A stretch of 64,000 nt of DNA from Polyangia bacterium (GCA_030427835.1 JAUICN010000008.1:114022-178021); one strand, 5' to 3'; positions 23,299-31,750 are shown, counted from the stretch's first letter. Notes: generated from the letters alone by a model not told the origin. Translations and numbers: made by a program.

Positions 23299-24510
23299 CT
23301 AGCCGATGGCGGCCCGGGTCTCTTCCAGATTCCTCAACCCCTCTCGAGGCGCGCCCACAAGGCAAGACACCGTGCCGTGAAGCTTGTTTTCAAACATCAA
23401 CTGATGGGCCTCGGGGATCTGATCCCAGGTAAACGTGCGGGTCAACACCGGGCGCACCTGCTTTTGCATGATGAGTCGGTTCGCACGGCGGGAGGAATCC
23501 GCGTCGGCAAAATGGGAACCGATAATTCGCTTTTGCGCCATCCACAGGTGCCGCACGTCAAAGGTCAGGTTGTAGCCCGTCGTGGCACCACAAATAACAA
23601 TGCGCCCATACTTGCTCGCCAAAAACACACTCGCGGGAAACGTGGTGGCACCCACATGCTCAAACACCACTTCCACAGATTTGCGCTCACCCAAGATCTC
23701 CCAAATGCGCTTTCCAAAAGCCTTCACACTCTGAAAACGCTTCTGGGCCTGTTCCGGTGTCTCGTCGGGCCTCAATTGCAGATCTGGAAATTCCTTGCGG
23801 TTGATGACCCCGTAGGCACCAAGGTCCATCGCGAGCTTGGCCTTGTCGTCACTCGAGACCACCGCAATCGCCCGTGCACCGATCATCTTGCACAACTGGA
23901 TGGCAAACACGCCCAGTCCACCGGCACCGCCCCAAATCAACACATCCTCGCCCGGCTGGATCTTGGCCCGGTCCAGCAGCATGCGGTGCGCGGTAAAATA
24001 GGTAAGACCGTAACTGGAAGCCTCTTCCCAGGTGAGGTGAGCAGGCTTTGGCAATACCTGCTGGGCCTGTACCTTGCAAAACTGCGCAAAGGATCCGTCT
24101 CCGGTCTCGTAGCCCCAGATCTTTTGCAGGTCTGAACCACCGGGCTCGAGCAGATGGTTGCAGTGCAACACCACCTCGTCACCCACCTTGCAGGTGCTCA
24201 CCCCAGTTCCCACCTTCCACACCACGCCCGAAGCATCAGAGCCCGCAATGTGAAAACCCTGACCATGCCCCTTCAGCACGTCCACGGGCTTGCCAAGCCC
24301 CGCCCAAATGCCGTTGTAGTTCACCCCGGCGGCCATCACCTGAACCAACACCTCACCCGGCCCAGGCTCCCAGGTGGCCATGATCTCCTCCTGAAACGAT
24401 TGCTTGGGCTCCCCAAACCGCTCCGGCCGAATCACGTAGGCCGCCATGCGCGACGGCACCTCACCCAAACCTGGAACCTGACCCACGGGAATCGACTCAG
24501 CAGTACTCAC
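23299..24510 (-). CDS. ccr: Crotonyl-CoA carboxylase/reductase
   Basis: Ccr carboxylates and reduces crotonyl-CoA to (2S)-ethylmalonyl-CoA with NADPH, the key step of the ethylmalonyl-CoA pathway. The GTG at 24510 is chosen because a GGAGG ribosome site lies 7 bp upstream (24519-24523) and the N-terminus then matches characterised enzymes. The 403-residue protein is an MDR-type reductase: VMAAGVNYNGIWAGLGKPV, HIAGSDASGVVWKVG, WGYETGDGSFAQFCKVQAQQ, WGGAGGLGVFAIQL (NADPH fold) and VFEHVGATTFPAS. The NYNGIWAG and WGYE.PDGSFAQF segments are those of carboxylating reductases. Transcribed divergently from the VOC-mcl-mcd-mch genes and convergent with the regulator gene, it shares the operator-bearing region. 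Confidence 0.95.
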   Translation of the reverse strand: MSTAESIPVGQVPGLGEVPSRMAAYVIRPERFGEPKQSFQEEIMATWEPGPGEVLVQVMAAGVNYNGIWAGLGKPVDVLKGHGQGFHIAGSDASGVVWKVGTGVSTCKVGDEVVLHCNHLLEPGGSDLQKIWGYETGDGSFAQFCKVQAQQVLPKPAHLTWEEASSYGLTYFTAHRMLLDRAKIQPGEDVLIWGGAGGLGVFAIQLCKMIGARAIAVVSSDDKAKLAMDLGAYGVINRKEFPDLQLRPDETPEQAQKRFQSVKAFGKRIWEILGERKSVEVVFEHVGATTFPASVFLASKYGRIVICGATTGYNLTFDVRHLWMAQKRIIGSHFADADSSRRANRLIMQKQVRPVLTRTFTWDQIPEAHQLMFENKLHGTVSCLVGAPREGLRNLEETRAAIG

Positions 24511-24631
24511 AAGCAACCTCCAAAAGAATAAAGACTCCACATCACCTATCAGAGCCCCCACCCCAACGCCAACGGCCCACACCAACAGCCCCACCCAAAA
24601 CACCTCGGCCCAAATACCTCGACCCAAACAC

Positions 24632-24723
24632 TCTGCGCAGAAACAAAAATTATCTGCCCGGCAGAAAAACATTTTCAACACACTCGCAGAAACAAAAATT
24701 CGACCGCACAGATAATCTGCAGA
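24632..24723. promoter_or_regulatory. Candidate operator cluster of the ScfR-like regulator in the ccr/mcl divergent region
   Basis: Three palindromes of the form TCTGC-(N)-GCAGA occur within 92 bp: TCTGCGCAGA (24632-24641), TCTGCCCGGCAGA (24653-24665) and TCTGCAGA (24716-24723). The 15-bp string GCAGAAACAAAAATT occurs twice (24637-24651 and 24686-24700). RamB/PrpR/PccR relatives bind TTTGCAAA-like palindromes, of which TCTGCAGA is a close variant. They lie 122-213 bp before the ccr start and 60-151 bp before the VOC gene, so one regulator could serve both directions. Confidence 0.55.
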
Positions 24724-24782
24724 ATAGAAACAAGCCCTGGCTCGTTCCTTGCGACCGTAGGAAGTCGGGGTACGACCAACCC

Positions 24783-25169
24783 ATGTCCAACACATCCGCT
24801 GAGGAAACACCCACTCACACCCACCACGGCATCGACTACATCGAGTTCACCGTGCGCGATATTCCAGCCGCCAAAGCATTCTACAGTGCGGCATTTGGCT
24901 GGACCTTTACCGACTACGGGCCTGAGTACACGGGCATTCACCGCATGGGTGGCGAGGCCGGTGAATCCGGCGGGTTCTTCCAAACCGATGACGTGAAAAC
25001 CAACGGCCCGCTCGTCATCCTCTACTCAAGCGATCTCGACGCCACCCTCGCCTCCGTTGAAAAGGCCGGGGGCACCATCGTTAACCCCATCTTCGAGTTC
25101 CCCGGCGGAAAACGCTTCCACTTCACCGACCCCAGCGGCAACGAACTCGCCGTCTGGTCCCCCACTTAG
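24783..25169 (+). CDS. VOC (glyoxalase/bleomycin-resistance fold) family protein
   Basis: A 128-residue vicinal-oxygen-chelate protein with the two beta-alpha-beta-beta-beta modules: HHGIDYIEFTVRDIPAAKAFYSAAFGW and a second half ending HFTDPSGNELAVWSP. The characteristic C-terminal Glu (in GNELAVW) is a metal ligand in this fold. Members include lactoylglutathione-lyase-like proteins and methylmalonyl-CoA epimerase. The gene is first in the mcl-mcd-mch series, so it may take part in the pathway, for example as the acyl-CoA epimerase that is otherwise missing here. However the wording is nearer to uncharacterised VOC proteins than to Epi, which usually begins DHIGIAV. Function is therefore open. 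Confidence 0.8.
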   Translation: MSNTSAEETPTHTHHGIDYIEFTVRDIPAAKAFYSAAFGWTFTDYGPEYTGIHRMGGEAGESGGFFQTDDVKTNGPLVILYSSDLDATLASVEKAGGTIVNPIFEFPGGKRFHFTDPSGNELAVWSPT

Positions 25170-25223
25170 AGCTCCCAACGGTCCGTCAGTGGCGAGCATC
25201 CACCGGCGTGCTAGACGCTAGGG

Positions 25224-26279
25224 ATGAGCGATTTGACGCAGCAAGCCAATGACCGAAACCAGGCCCTGATTCGCCGTTACCAGGAACGCATGGTGGACAT
25301 GCCGGCCAAGTACCTTGTGCAAATGGCCCACCTGACCACCCCCGCCACCGTGTGGAAGTACGTGCAAGGCGCCTGCACCAAAAGCGCCGCCAACCTGGTC
25401 ATGCTCGACCTTGAGGATTCCATTCCCCGGGGCAACGAGGAGAAGCTTGCCGAAGGGCGCGCCAACGTCATTCGCGCCTACAAGGAGTTGGACTGGGGCA
25501 AACGCCTACGGTTCTTCCGACCCCGCGGACTGGAGCTCGACCCCGGTCACACCGACATCCAACACGTCATCGAGGCCTGTGGCGATCGGGTGGACGGCAT
25601 TATTTATCCCAAAATCGAGAGCGCCGATGAGGTGCGCTCCATCGACGCCACGCTTACGGCACTGGAAGAAAAACTCGGCATTGAACCCGGGCGCATCAAA
25701 CTGGAAGTCCTGATTGAAAGCGCGGCCGCGGAGGAGCAAATCTTTGAAATCGCTCGCTCATCCAAACGCCTCGTCGGCCTCATCTTCGGCGCCTACGACT
25801 ACTGGGCTTCCCTTGGTCTCCTACCGGAGCTCTACCGCGCCGACCACCCCGTGGTGGACCAGGCCCGTGGGCGCATCGTACGCGCCGCCGCCCACGTGGG
25901 GATCCTCGCCATCGCCGAAATGACCCTCAACTACCCCACCAAGGAAAAGACCGAAGAGGAAAAGAAGGCCGCCCTCGCCGAGTGCCGCCGTGACGCCGAA
26001 CTCGCACGGGAATACGGCTTTGCCGGCAAATGGACCGGCATCCCCGCCCAGACCGAAATCGCCCTCGACGTGCTCACGCTGCCGGACCGGATCATCGATG
26101 AGGTGGTCGAGGAGGCCAAGCTCTTCATCGAGGCAGAAAAGCAGGGCCGCGGTGCCGTCATGATCAACGGCAAAATGGCCGATCGTGCCACCGACCGCAT
26201 GAACCGAGTGGTGCTCAAGCTGGCCTTTGCCCTCGACAAACTCGACCCCGCCACGGCCCAAGAGCTGGGTGTCCAATAG
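25224..26279 (+). CDS. mcl: L-malyl-CoA/beta-methylmalyl-CoA lyase
   Basis: A citrate-lyase-beta-like (HpcH/HpaI) aldolase. In the ethylmalonyl-CoA pathway Mcl cleaves (2R,3S)-beta-methylmalyl-CoA to glyoxylate and propionyl-CoA. Conserved blocks are VMLDLEDSIP (Mg2+/CoA region, about 56-65), DGIIYPKIESADEV, LEVLIESAAAEEQIFEIA, LIFGAYDYWASLGL and AGKWTGIPAQ near residue 275. The N-terminus is about 30 residues longer than Rhodobacter Mcl1. The enzyme has 351 residues. The stop is 2 bp before the mcd ATG, so the two are translationally coupled. A citramalyl-CoA or another malyl-CoA-type lyase is possible in isolation, but the context argues for Mcl. Confidence 0.88.
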   Translation: MSDLTQQANDRNQALIRRYQERMVDMPAKYLVQMAHLTTPATVWKYVQGACTKSAANLVMLDLEDSIPRGNEEKLAEGRANVIRAYKELDWGKRLRFFRPRGLELDPGHTDIQHVIEACGDRVDGIIYPKIESADEVRSIDATLTALEEKLGIEPGRIKLEVLIESAAAEEQIFEIARSSKRLVGLIFGAYDYWASLGLLPELYRADHPVVDQARGRIVRAAAHVGILAIAEMTLNYPTKEKTEEEKKAALAECRRDAELAREYGFAGKWTGIPAQTEIALDVLTLPDRIIDEVVEEAKLFIEAEKQGRGAVMINGKMADRATDRMNRVVLKLAFALDKLDPATAQELGVQ

Positions 26280-26281
26280 AA

Positions 26282-27904
26282 ATGGCGAGTACCGCCGCAC
26301 TGCAAATCCTAGAACAGCTTTACGCCATCGCCCGCACACGCCTGCGTGAACAGGTCGTCGTCGACGGTAAGGTCAAGGGAAGCAAGCTCCAGGCGGTACA
26401 GGTCCAGGCCCACGGGCTCGCCTACTTTGCAACCGAGCTCGAAGCCTGCCGCCAGCTGCAGGCCTGGGCCGCAAACACAGGCGACACCACCGGTCTCGCA
26501 GACATCTACACCACAGATTTCCTCGCCTCGCTCCGTGGCTCCATCGATCTGGGAACGGGTGAAACCGTGACCCTGGAAGACATGGGCCTCACCGAAGGGG
26601 ATCGTGCGGTCCTCAACAGCAGCGAAATCCACACCCAGATTCAGCGGCACAGCCCCACCGAAGGCTACCTGAACCTGGCCACCCATCTTCGGGATCAGGG
26701 CATGCCCACCGACGGCCTTGCCGCGGGCCCGGACGGCGACGACACCCTCACCGAAATCCGCAAACAGTTCGCACGCTTCACCGACGACAAAGTCATTCCC
26801 ATCGCCCAGGAAGTCCACCAAAAGGATGTGCTGATCCCCATGGACATCCTGGAGCAAATGACCGAACTCGGCGTGTTTGGTCTCACCATTCCAGAGCAGT
26901 ACGACGGCCTTGGCATGGACAAGGTGGCCATGTGCGTTGTCACAGAAGAACTCTCCCGGGGATACATCGGCGTGGGGAGCCTCGGCACACGCACAGAAAT
27001 CGCCGCAGAACTCATTCTTGGGGGCGGCACCGATGCCCAAAAAAGCCACTGGCTACCCAAGCTTGCCAATGGGGAAATCCTACCCACCGCCGTATTCACC
27101 GAGCCCAACATCGGCTCCGACCTGGCCCACCTCGGTACACGCGCGGTGAAACAGCCCGATGGCGCCTACCAGATCACAGGCCAGAAGACCTGGATCACCC
27201 ACGCCGTACGGGCGGATCTGATGACCGTACTCGCCCGCACCAACCCAGGCGACGACGGCTACGGGGGCCTGAGCATGTTCCTGGCGGAGAAGACCCGTAA
27301 AAATGGACACCCTGGCGAACCCGAGTTCGTGGACACGGGTCTCACGGGCACGGAAATCAAGGTGCTCGGGTACCGGGGCATGAAAGAGTACGAGCTCAGC
27401 TTCGATGGCTTCACCGTCAAAGAGAATGGCCTACTTGGCGGTGAAGAGGGCCAGGGGTTCAAACAACTCATGCGCACCTTTGAAAGCGCCCGCATCCAAA
27501 CCGCAGCCCGCGGTGTGGGCGTGGCCCAGGCCGCCCTGGACGACGCCCTTCTCTACTCGGGAGAACGCATCCAGTTCGGCCGCCCCATCTTCGACTTTCC
27601 CCGCGTGGCCCATAAAATCGGCCGCATGGTGGCGCGCATCCAGGCCGCAAGGCAGCTCAGCTACCACGCCGCACGCCGCAAGGACGCCGGCCACCGCAGC
27701 GACCTGGAAGCCGGCATGGCCAAACTGCTCGCCACACGGGCCGCCTGGGAAGCGGCAGACGCCAACGTACAAATCCACGGCGGCAATGGCTTCGCAGAAG
27801 AATACCTCGCCTCCCGCCTGCTCGTAGACTCCCGCGTGCTCAGCATCTTCGAAGGCGCCAACGAAATCCAAGCCCACGTAGTAGCCCGACGGCTACTCGA
27901 ATAG
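26282..27904 (+). CDS. mcd: (2S)-Methylsuccinyl-CoA dehydrogenase
   Basis: An FAD-dependent acyl-CoA dehydrogenase that oxidises methylsuccinyl-CoA to mesaconyl-CoA. The 540-residue size and the extra N-terminal helical domain (1-155, before the ACAD core) are typical of Mcd and unlike the usual 380-residue dehydrogenases. The core contains LGVFGLTIPEQYDGLGMDKVA, TAVFTEPNIGSDLAHLGTRA (substrate strand), GQKTWITHAV and the catalytic base expected in FEGANEIQAHVV (Glu524). The gene follows mcl by 2 bp and precedes mch by 43 bp with a clear AAGGA site, consistent with one operon. Electron transfer would go through ETF, not encoded here. Confidence 0.93.
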   Translation: MASTAALQILEQLYAIARTRLREQVVVDGKVKGSKLQAVQVQAHGLAYFATELEACRQLQAWAANTGDTTGLADIYTTDFLASLRGSIDLGTGETVTLEDMGLTEGDRAVLNSSEIHTQIQRHSPTEGYLNLATHLRDQGMPTDGLAAGPDGDDTLTEIRKQFARFTDDKVIPIAQEVHQKDVLIPMDILEQMTELGVFGLTIPEQYDGLGMDKVAMCVVTEELSRGYIGVGSLGTRTEIAAELILGGGTDAQKSHWLPKLANGEILPTAVFTEPNIGSDLAHLGTRAVKQPDGAYQITGQKTWITHAVRADLMTVLARTNPGDDGYGGLSMFLAEKTRKNGHPGEPEFVDTGLTGTEIKVLGYRGMKEYELSFDGFTVKENGLLGGEEGQGFKQLMRTFESARIQTAARGVGVAQAALDDALLYSGERIQFGRPIFDFPRVAHKIGRMVARIQAARQLSYHAARRKDAGHRSDLEAGMAKLLATRAAWEAADANVQIHGGNGFAEEYLASRLLVDSRVLSIFEGANEIQAHVVARRLLE

Positions 27905-27947
27905 AACCCAGCGTTGCAAGACGACTCCTCGAGTAAAGGAAACCACG

Positions 27948-29033
27948 ATGATGCACAAGCTCACCTACGGACGTAAACTTGAAGACTTTGAGGTTGGTGC
28001 AACCTACCCCCATCCCTGGGAAGTCACAGTCACAAGCGGAATGGCGGCCATATTTCAAGCCTCCTTCATGGACGCCACCCGGACCTACGCCTCCAAGCAC
28101 TTTGCACAACAACTGGGTTTCACGAACCTTCCCGTGCCCCCCCTGTTGCTCATGAACCTGGGCCTGTCCTTTTCCGTGCACGACGTCAGCGAGCAAGCGA
28201 TTGCCCACCTGGCCTACATCAACGTGCGCTTTCCCAACCCCGCCTACCTGGGCGACACCCTTTTTGCATCCTCCAAGGTGCTCGGAGTCAAAGCCACCTC
28301 CAGCGGCGACAAGGGCGTTGTGCATGTGGAAACCCTCGTTGAGAATCAGGACGGCACCGTCGTGTGCGCCTTTGAACGCAAGGCTCTCATCCGCGCCGGC
28401 AAGGTCTCAGGCCGACCCCCAAGCGACGCCCAGTACACCGCTCCCACCACCAACGGTTTGGGCGACAGGCCAGAGGCCCTCCAAAAACTCAGCGCCCCAC
28501 CCGCCATTCGCGGCGCCAGCGGAATCGCACCCGCTTCGCTCAAACCTGGAGACATCTTCTGCCACCAGGTGGGCAAGACCATTGGCGACTCCGAACACAT
28601 GCAACTGACGGTGTTGATGCGAAACAGCCATCCGCTTCACTTCGACGAGCACTACTGCAAGGACGGCAACTCCTTCAAGGGCACCCGCGTGGTGTACGGG
28701 GGCCTCGTCCTAAGCTGGGTCGCCACCCTCGCCTCCCGGGATCTCGGCGGCCATTCCCTATGGGATCTCCAATTGGACGCCGGCGCCCACCCCAATGGGG
28801 TCGTGGCAGGCGACACCCTCTACGCCGCCAGCCGCATCGAGAGCATCCAGCCCCTGGGCAATGGTACCCGCGAAGTCACCCTACGCCTCGTGGGCACCAA
28901 AAACTGCCGCCCAGAGTCCATCCTGGAACAGGGCAAGGATCTCTTCAGCCCAGAGCTCAAGAAAGACAAAACGGACCGCATTCCCGAAAAGGTCGTTGAA
29001 ATCACCCGTAAGGTTCTCATCGCGAGCCCCTAG
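27948..29033 (+). CDS. mch: Mesaconyl-CoA hydratase (MaoC-like)
   Basis: Mch hydrates mesaconyl-(C1)-CoA to beta-methylmalyl-CoA. The 361-residue protein has two hotdog domains in tandem: an N-terminal half (about 10-165, KLEDFEVGATYPHPW, LPVPPLLLMNLGLSFSVHDVS) and a C-terminal half with the hydratase segment IGDSEHMQLTVLMRNSHPLHFDEHYC (about 211-236), where NSHPLHFDE is the R-hydratase motif variant. That pseudo-duplicated architecture is standard for Mch. It closes the ethylmalonyl-CoA gene run; the next gene is an unrelated lipoprotein. The ATG at 27948 is followed by a second ATG, with a GGA-rich site just before. Confidence 0.92.
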   Translation: MMHKLTYGRKLEDFEVGATYPHPWEVTVTSGMAAIFQASFMDATRTYASKHFAQQLGFTNLPVPPLLLMNLGLSFSVHDVSEQAIAHLAYINVRFPNPAYLGDTLFASSKVLGVKATSSGDKGVVHVETLVENQDGTVVCAFERKALIRAGKVSGRPPSDAQYTAPTTNGLGDRPEALQKLSAPPAIRGASGIAPASLKPGDIFCHQVGKTIGDSEHMQLTVLMRNSHPLHFDEHYCKDGNSFKGTRVVYGGLVLSWVATLASRDLGGHSLWDLQLDAGAHPNGVVAGDTLYAASRIESIQPLGNGTREVTLRLVGTKNCRPESILEQGKDLFSPELKKDKTDRIPEKVVEITRKVLIASP

Positions 29034-29109
29034 GGACCCGCGTACGGGGAGCCAGAAGGATCCCCCTAGGCCACTAGCGTTCACGGGAATGCACTGCTAA
29101 CTTTCCCCC

Positions 29110-29628
29110 ATGCGTACGCTTTGCTTACCCGCCACCTTGCTCTTCACCATGTTCGCGGCCTGTGGAACCAACAACATCGGCGGAGGCCAGGATCCTCTCA
29201 AGGATTCAGGCACAGACACCGACGGTTCAAACCTTGCCGACGGCACGCTGACCGACAGCACCCTTGATGACGGAACCGTGCCCGACTCCGGATCAGGATG
29301 TCCCACCTCCTGCGACGATGGGGTCCTCTGCACCGTCGATACCTGCGTTAATGGCTCCTGCATCAATTCACCCAATAACAGTGTGTGCTCAGATGGCATT
29401 GGTTGCACCGTCGACACCTGCAACGCCACCACCGGTTGCTCAAACACACCCAACGACAGCTTCTGCAACGACCCCCAATCCTGCATTATCAACGAAATGT
29501 GCGACCCGCAGAGCAGCTCAAACGCCACAGGCTGCACCGTTGAAGACTCCTGCACGTCCATCAATGCATCCTGCAGCTGTCAAAACAACACGTGCAAAGA
29601 CGCCATGGGACTCGCTTGCATGTTCTAG
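29110..29628 (+). CDS. Cys-rich repeat lipoprotein
   Basis: The signal peptide ends in a lipobox (FTMFAAC, Cys18). A Ser/Asp/Thr-rich tether follows (about 19-60). The rest holds repeated Cys-containing units, two of which read CDDGVLCTVDTC and CSDGIGCTVDTC, separated by short loops with NSVC and NSFC. This CxDGxxCTxDTC pattern is common in secreted proteins of Myxococcota and relatives and is thought to form disulfide-rich modules like EGF domains. About 18 cysteines occur in 172 residues. It follows mch on the same strand after 76 bp, but is unlikely to be functionally linked. Localisation on the cell surface is inferred; function is unknown. Confidence 0.8.
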   Translation: MRTLCLPATLLFTMFAACGTNNIGGGQDPLKDSGTDTDGSNLADGTLTDSTLDDGTVPDSGSGCPTSCDDGVLCTVDTCVNGSCINSPNNSVCSDGIGCTVDTCNATTGCSNTPNDSFCNDPQSCIINEMCDPQSSSNATGCTVEDSCTSINASCSCQNNTCKDAMGLACMF

Positions 29629-29667
29629 ACCAGCTCGCAGTGTTCACAACCTGTTGAGAATCCACGT

Positions 29668-30261
29668 CTAGCGAGCCAGCCGATCGACGTACTTGGCTAG
29701 GATATCGATCTCCATATTGATTCGCGCCCCAACCGTCGCCTGCCCCAGGGTAATCGCCTTTTGGGTGTGGGGAATCAACGTCACCAAAAACTCGCGCCTA
29801 GGGTCGTCCACCTGAACCACCGTCAAACTCGCGCCGTCCAGGGCCACATAGGCCTTTGGCACCAAATACCGAATCAACCTGCCACCCACGTCCTGAAACG
29901 TAAGATTCACAGCCTCGCCCTCGCGCACAACGGCAGCCACTTGCACCGTGCCGTCCACGTGCCCCTGGACGTAGTGTCCGCCCATGGGTCGGCCCGCGGG
30001 CAACGCCCGCTCCAAATTGACAGCGCTTCCCACCTCAAGCCCTCCCAGGTTCGACCGGCGAAGGGTCTCTGGAACCGCCTCGCAGGAAAAATTCCCTGCG
30101 CCAAGCTCGGTCACCGTCAGGCACACACCGTTCACCGCAATACTGTCCCCAAGCTGGGTGCCCCCAAGAACCCGCCCACATGAAACCGTGAGCCCCGTGG
30201 CCCCCTCCCGGGTGTCCACCTGCGCAATCTTTCCGAGCTCCTCAACAATCCCAGTAAACAT
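29668..30261 (-). CDS. ribE: Riboflavin synthase alpha chain
   Basis: Riboflavin synthase dismutates two 6,7-dimethyl-8-ribityllumazine molecules to riboflavin. The ATG at 30261 gives the invariant start MFTGIVEELGKI; the longer open frame upstream is a shadow of the ferredoxin tail. Two homologous barrel halves are visible: 1-85 (MFTGIVEE, GDSIAVNGVCLTV, ETLRRSNLGGL, NLERAL) and 95-190 (GGHYVQGHVDGT, KAYVALDGASLTV, IPHTQKAITLG). The 197-residue size is typical. It is the last gene of a three-gene minus-strand unit with a 2Fe-2S ferredoxin (4 bp gap) and a cation exchanger. No FMN riboswitch was recognised upstream of the unit. Confidence 0.96.
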   Translation of the reverse strand: MFTGIVEELGKIAQVDTREGATGLTVSCGRVLGGTQLGDSIAVNGVCLTVTELGAGNFSCEAVPETLRRSNLGGLEVGSAVNLERALPAGRPMGGHYVQGHVDGTVQVAAVVREGEAVNLTFQDVGGRLIRYLVPKAYVALDGASLTVVQVDDPRREFLVTLIPHTQKAITLGQATVGARINMEIDILAKYVDRLAR

Positions 30262-30265
30262 ACGG

Positions 30266-30712
30266 CTACACCCTACTCTTAGTTCCAGGACCCTTAGCTT
30301 CAACTCCCTTGGTCGCGGGGTCCTTTGTCGCGGGGTTCGTTGCCGCAGGGCCCTTGACCTCAGGGCCCTGCGGCAAAGGACCCCGTGGATCGTCAAAATC
30401 AGTCCCGTCCAACATCAAGCGCTCGATGCAACTGCCCTCCTCAAGACCATCCAAAATAGCATCCACATCCGCTACATGGACCCCACCGTAAAATACCTGA
30501 TCGGGCATCACTGCCACGGCCACGCCCTTCCAGCACACGTCCAGACAACTGGAACCGCACACCCGAACACGGTGGCGCAGGCCGCGCTTGACCACGCCTG
30601 CCTTCAGCAGCTTGAGAACCCGCTCCGATCCCAAACCCGCACAGGATCCCTTGGGGTGGTCTGCTGGGCGTTCATTTTGGCACACCCAAAGGTAACGTTC
30701 GCGTTGAGGCAT
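30266..30712 (-). CDS. Thioredoxin-like 2Fe-2S ferredoxin with repeat tail
   Basis: The first about 95 residues match the thioredoxin-like (Shethna-type) 2Fe-2S ferredoxins: an early Cys (VCQNER, Cys11), a GSCAGLGS loop (Cys24), and a closely spaced pair CGSSCLDVC (Cys52, Cys56, Cys60) before the WKGVAVAVMPDQVFYGGV strand. These proteins carry one 2Fe-2S cluster with four Cys ligands. The C-terminal 40 residues are a low-complexity tail of PATKDPATKG/KGPxT units (from about 30270 to 30365), another of the window's in-frame minisatellites. It lies between the exchanger and riboflavin synthase genes, with 15- and 4-bp gaps. Its redox partner is unknown. Confidence 0.8.
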   Translation of the reverse strand: MPQRERYLWVCQNERPADHPKGSCAGLGSERVLKLLKAGVVKRGLRHRVRVCGSSCLDVCWKGVAVAVMPDQVFYGGVHVADVDAILDGLEEGSCIERLMLDGTDFDDPRGPLPQGPEVKGPAATNPATKDPATKGVEAKGPGTKSRV

Positions 30713-30727
30713 CTCCCAGTTTCCTCC

Positions 30728-31705
30728 TCAAATTCCCACGGTGTCTCGCCAAAGCCAAACCAAGTACCCAACATAGGTCGACAGCAGCAAAAACCCGTGC
30801 CATCGCGCCACCCGCCTGGGACCAGTCGACCTTTTTTGAAGCGCCAACACAAACGGGACCACGGTCAAAAAAGCCATGACCGCGTAGTCTCTTCCCATCA
30901 CCTGAGCATCCACGGGTCCCGGCGCGATCAAGCCGGGCAAACACATCACCGCCAGAAGGTTAAACAGATTGGATCCGAGCACCGTACCCAGGGCCATCTC
31001 CTCCTCGCCCCGCACCGCGCACATCACAGAACTGGCCAACTCAGGGAGGCTCGTACCCAGGGCCACCACCGTCAGCCCAATCACAAGCTCCGATACACCA
31101 AGATGGTGAGCACCCGCTGTCGCACACACCACCACCAACCGGGCCCCCACAAGCAACGTCACCAGACCCGCCGCCAACAGAAACATGGATCTGCCCATGG
31201 GCAGATTGGGAGCCTCAGGCGGAACCAACGACTGCCGGGCAATGCGGGTTTGCTTCACCCCCTCGACCACCATCCACCCGAGGGAAACGAGCAAGCCTAC
31301 CAAGAGCAAAACACCATCCAACCGAGAAAGCTCGCCGTCCCAGAGCAACAAGGCGCCAATCATCACGGCCCCAAACAACATGGGGAAGTCCCGCGCAAAA
31401 GCCCGCCGTTGCACCACCACCGGAGTCACCAACGCCGTCGCGCCCAACACCAAACCCAGGTTCGTGATGTTCGACCCCAGGGCATTGCCAAGGGCCATTC
31501 CCCCCGCACCGGCGCCCGCAGCAAGCCCACTCACAAGCATCTCCGGCGCAGAGGTCCCCACAGCCATCACCGTCAACCCCACAATCCGTGGGGGAATCCC
31601 GATGTGTCGCGCCCCTGAGGCAGAACCCAACACAAACCGGTCCGCGCCCCACACAAGGGCCGCAAATCCCACAATGGCCCCAAACAGCGCAAGTCCAAGC
31701 GACAC
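30728..31705 (-). CDS. yrbG: CaCA-family cation/Ca2+:H+ or Na+/Ca2+ exchanger (YrbG-like)
   Basis: A 325-residue membrane protein with ten predicted membrane helices in two halves. Each half carries an alpha-repeat of the Ca2+/cation antiporter superfamily: VGLTVMAVGTSAPEMLVSG (about 42-60) and IGLTVVALGTSLPELASSV (about 208-226), both followed by ALGNALGSNI and LGTVLGSNLFN. The ion-binding Glu residues are in the PEM and PEL turns. The inside loop (about 130-165) is short. The start is a GTG at 31705, and it heads the unit with the ferredoxin and ribE. The substrate (Ca2+, Na+, H+) cannot be told from sequence alone. Confidence 0.9.
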   Translation of the reverse strand: MSLGLALFGAIVGFAALVWGADRFVLGSASGARHIGIPPRIVGLTVMAVGTSAPEMLVSGLAAGAGAGGMALGNALGSNITNLGLVLGATALVTPVVVQRRAFARDFPMLFGAVMIGALLLWDGELSRLDGVLLLVGLLVSLGWMVVEGVKQTRIARQSLVPPEAPNLPMGRSMFLLAAGLVTLLVGARLVVVCATAGAHHLGVSELVIGLTVVALGTSLPELASSVMCAVRGEEEMALGTVLGSNLFNLLAVMCLPGLIAPGPVDAQVMGRDYAVMAFLTVVPFVLALQKRSTGPRRVARWHGFLLLSTYVGYLVWLWRDTVGI

Positions 31706-31750
31706 AAACGTTCACTAGCACGCCCGCCCTACCCGCAACACACTATCGCC

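Noticed and set aside
29034..29109. Terminator between mch and the Cys-rich lipoprotein
   Set aside because: GGGGA and TCCCC can pair, but the stem is short, the loop is large and no T run follows.
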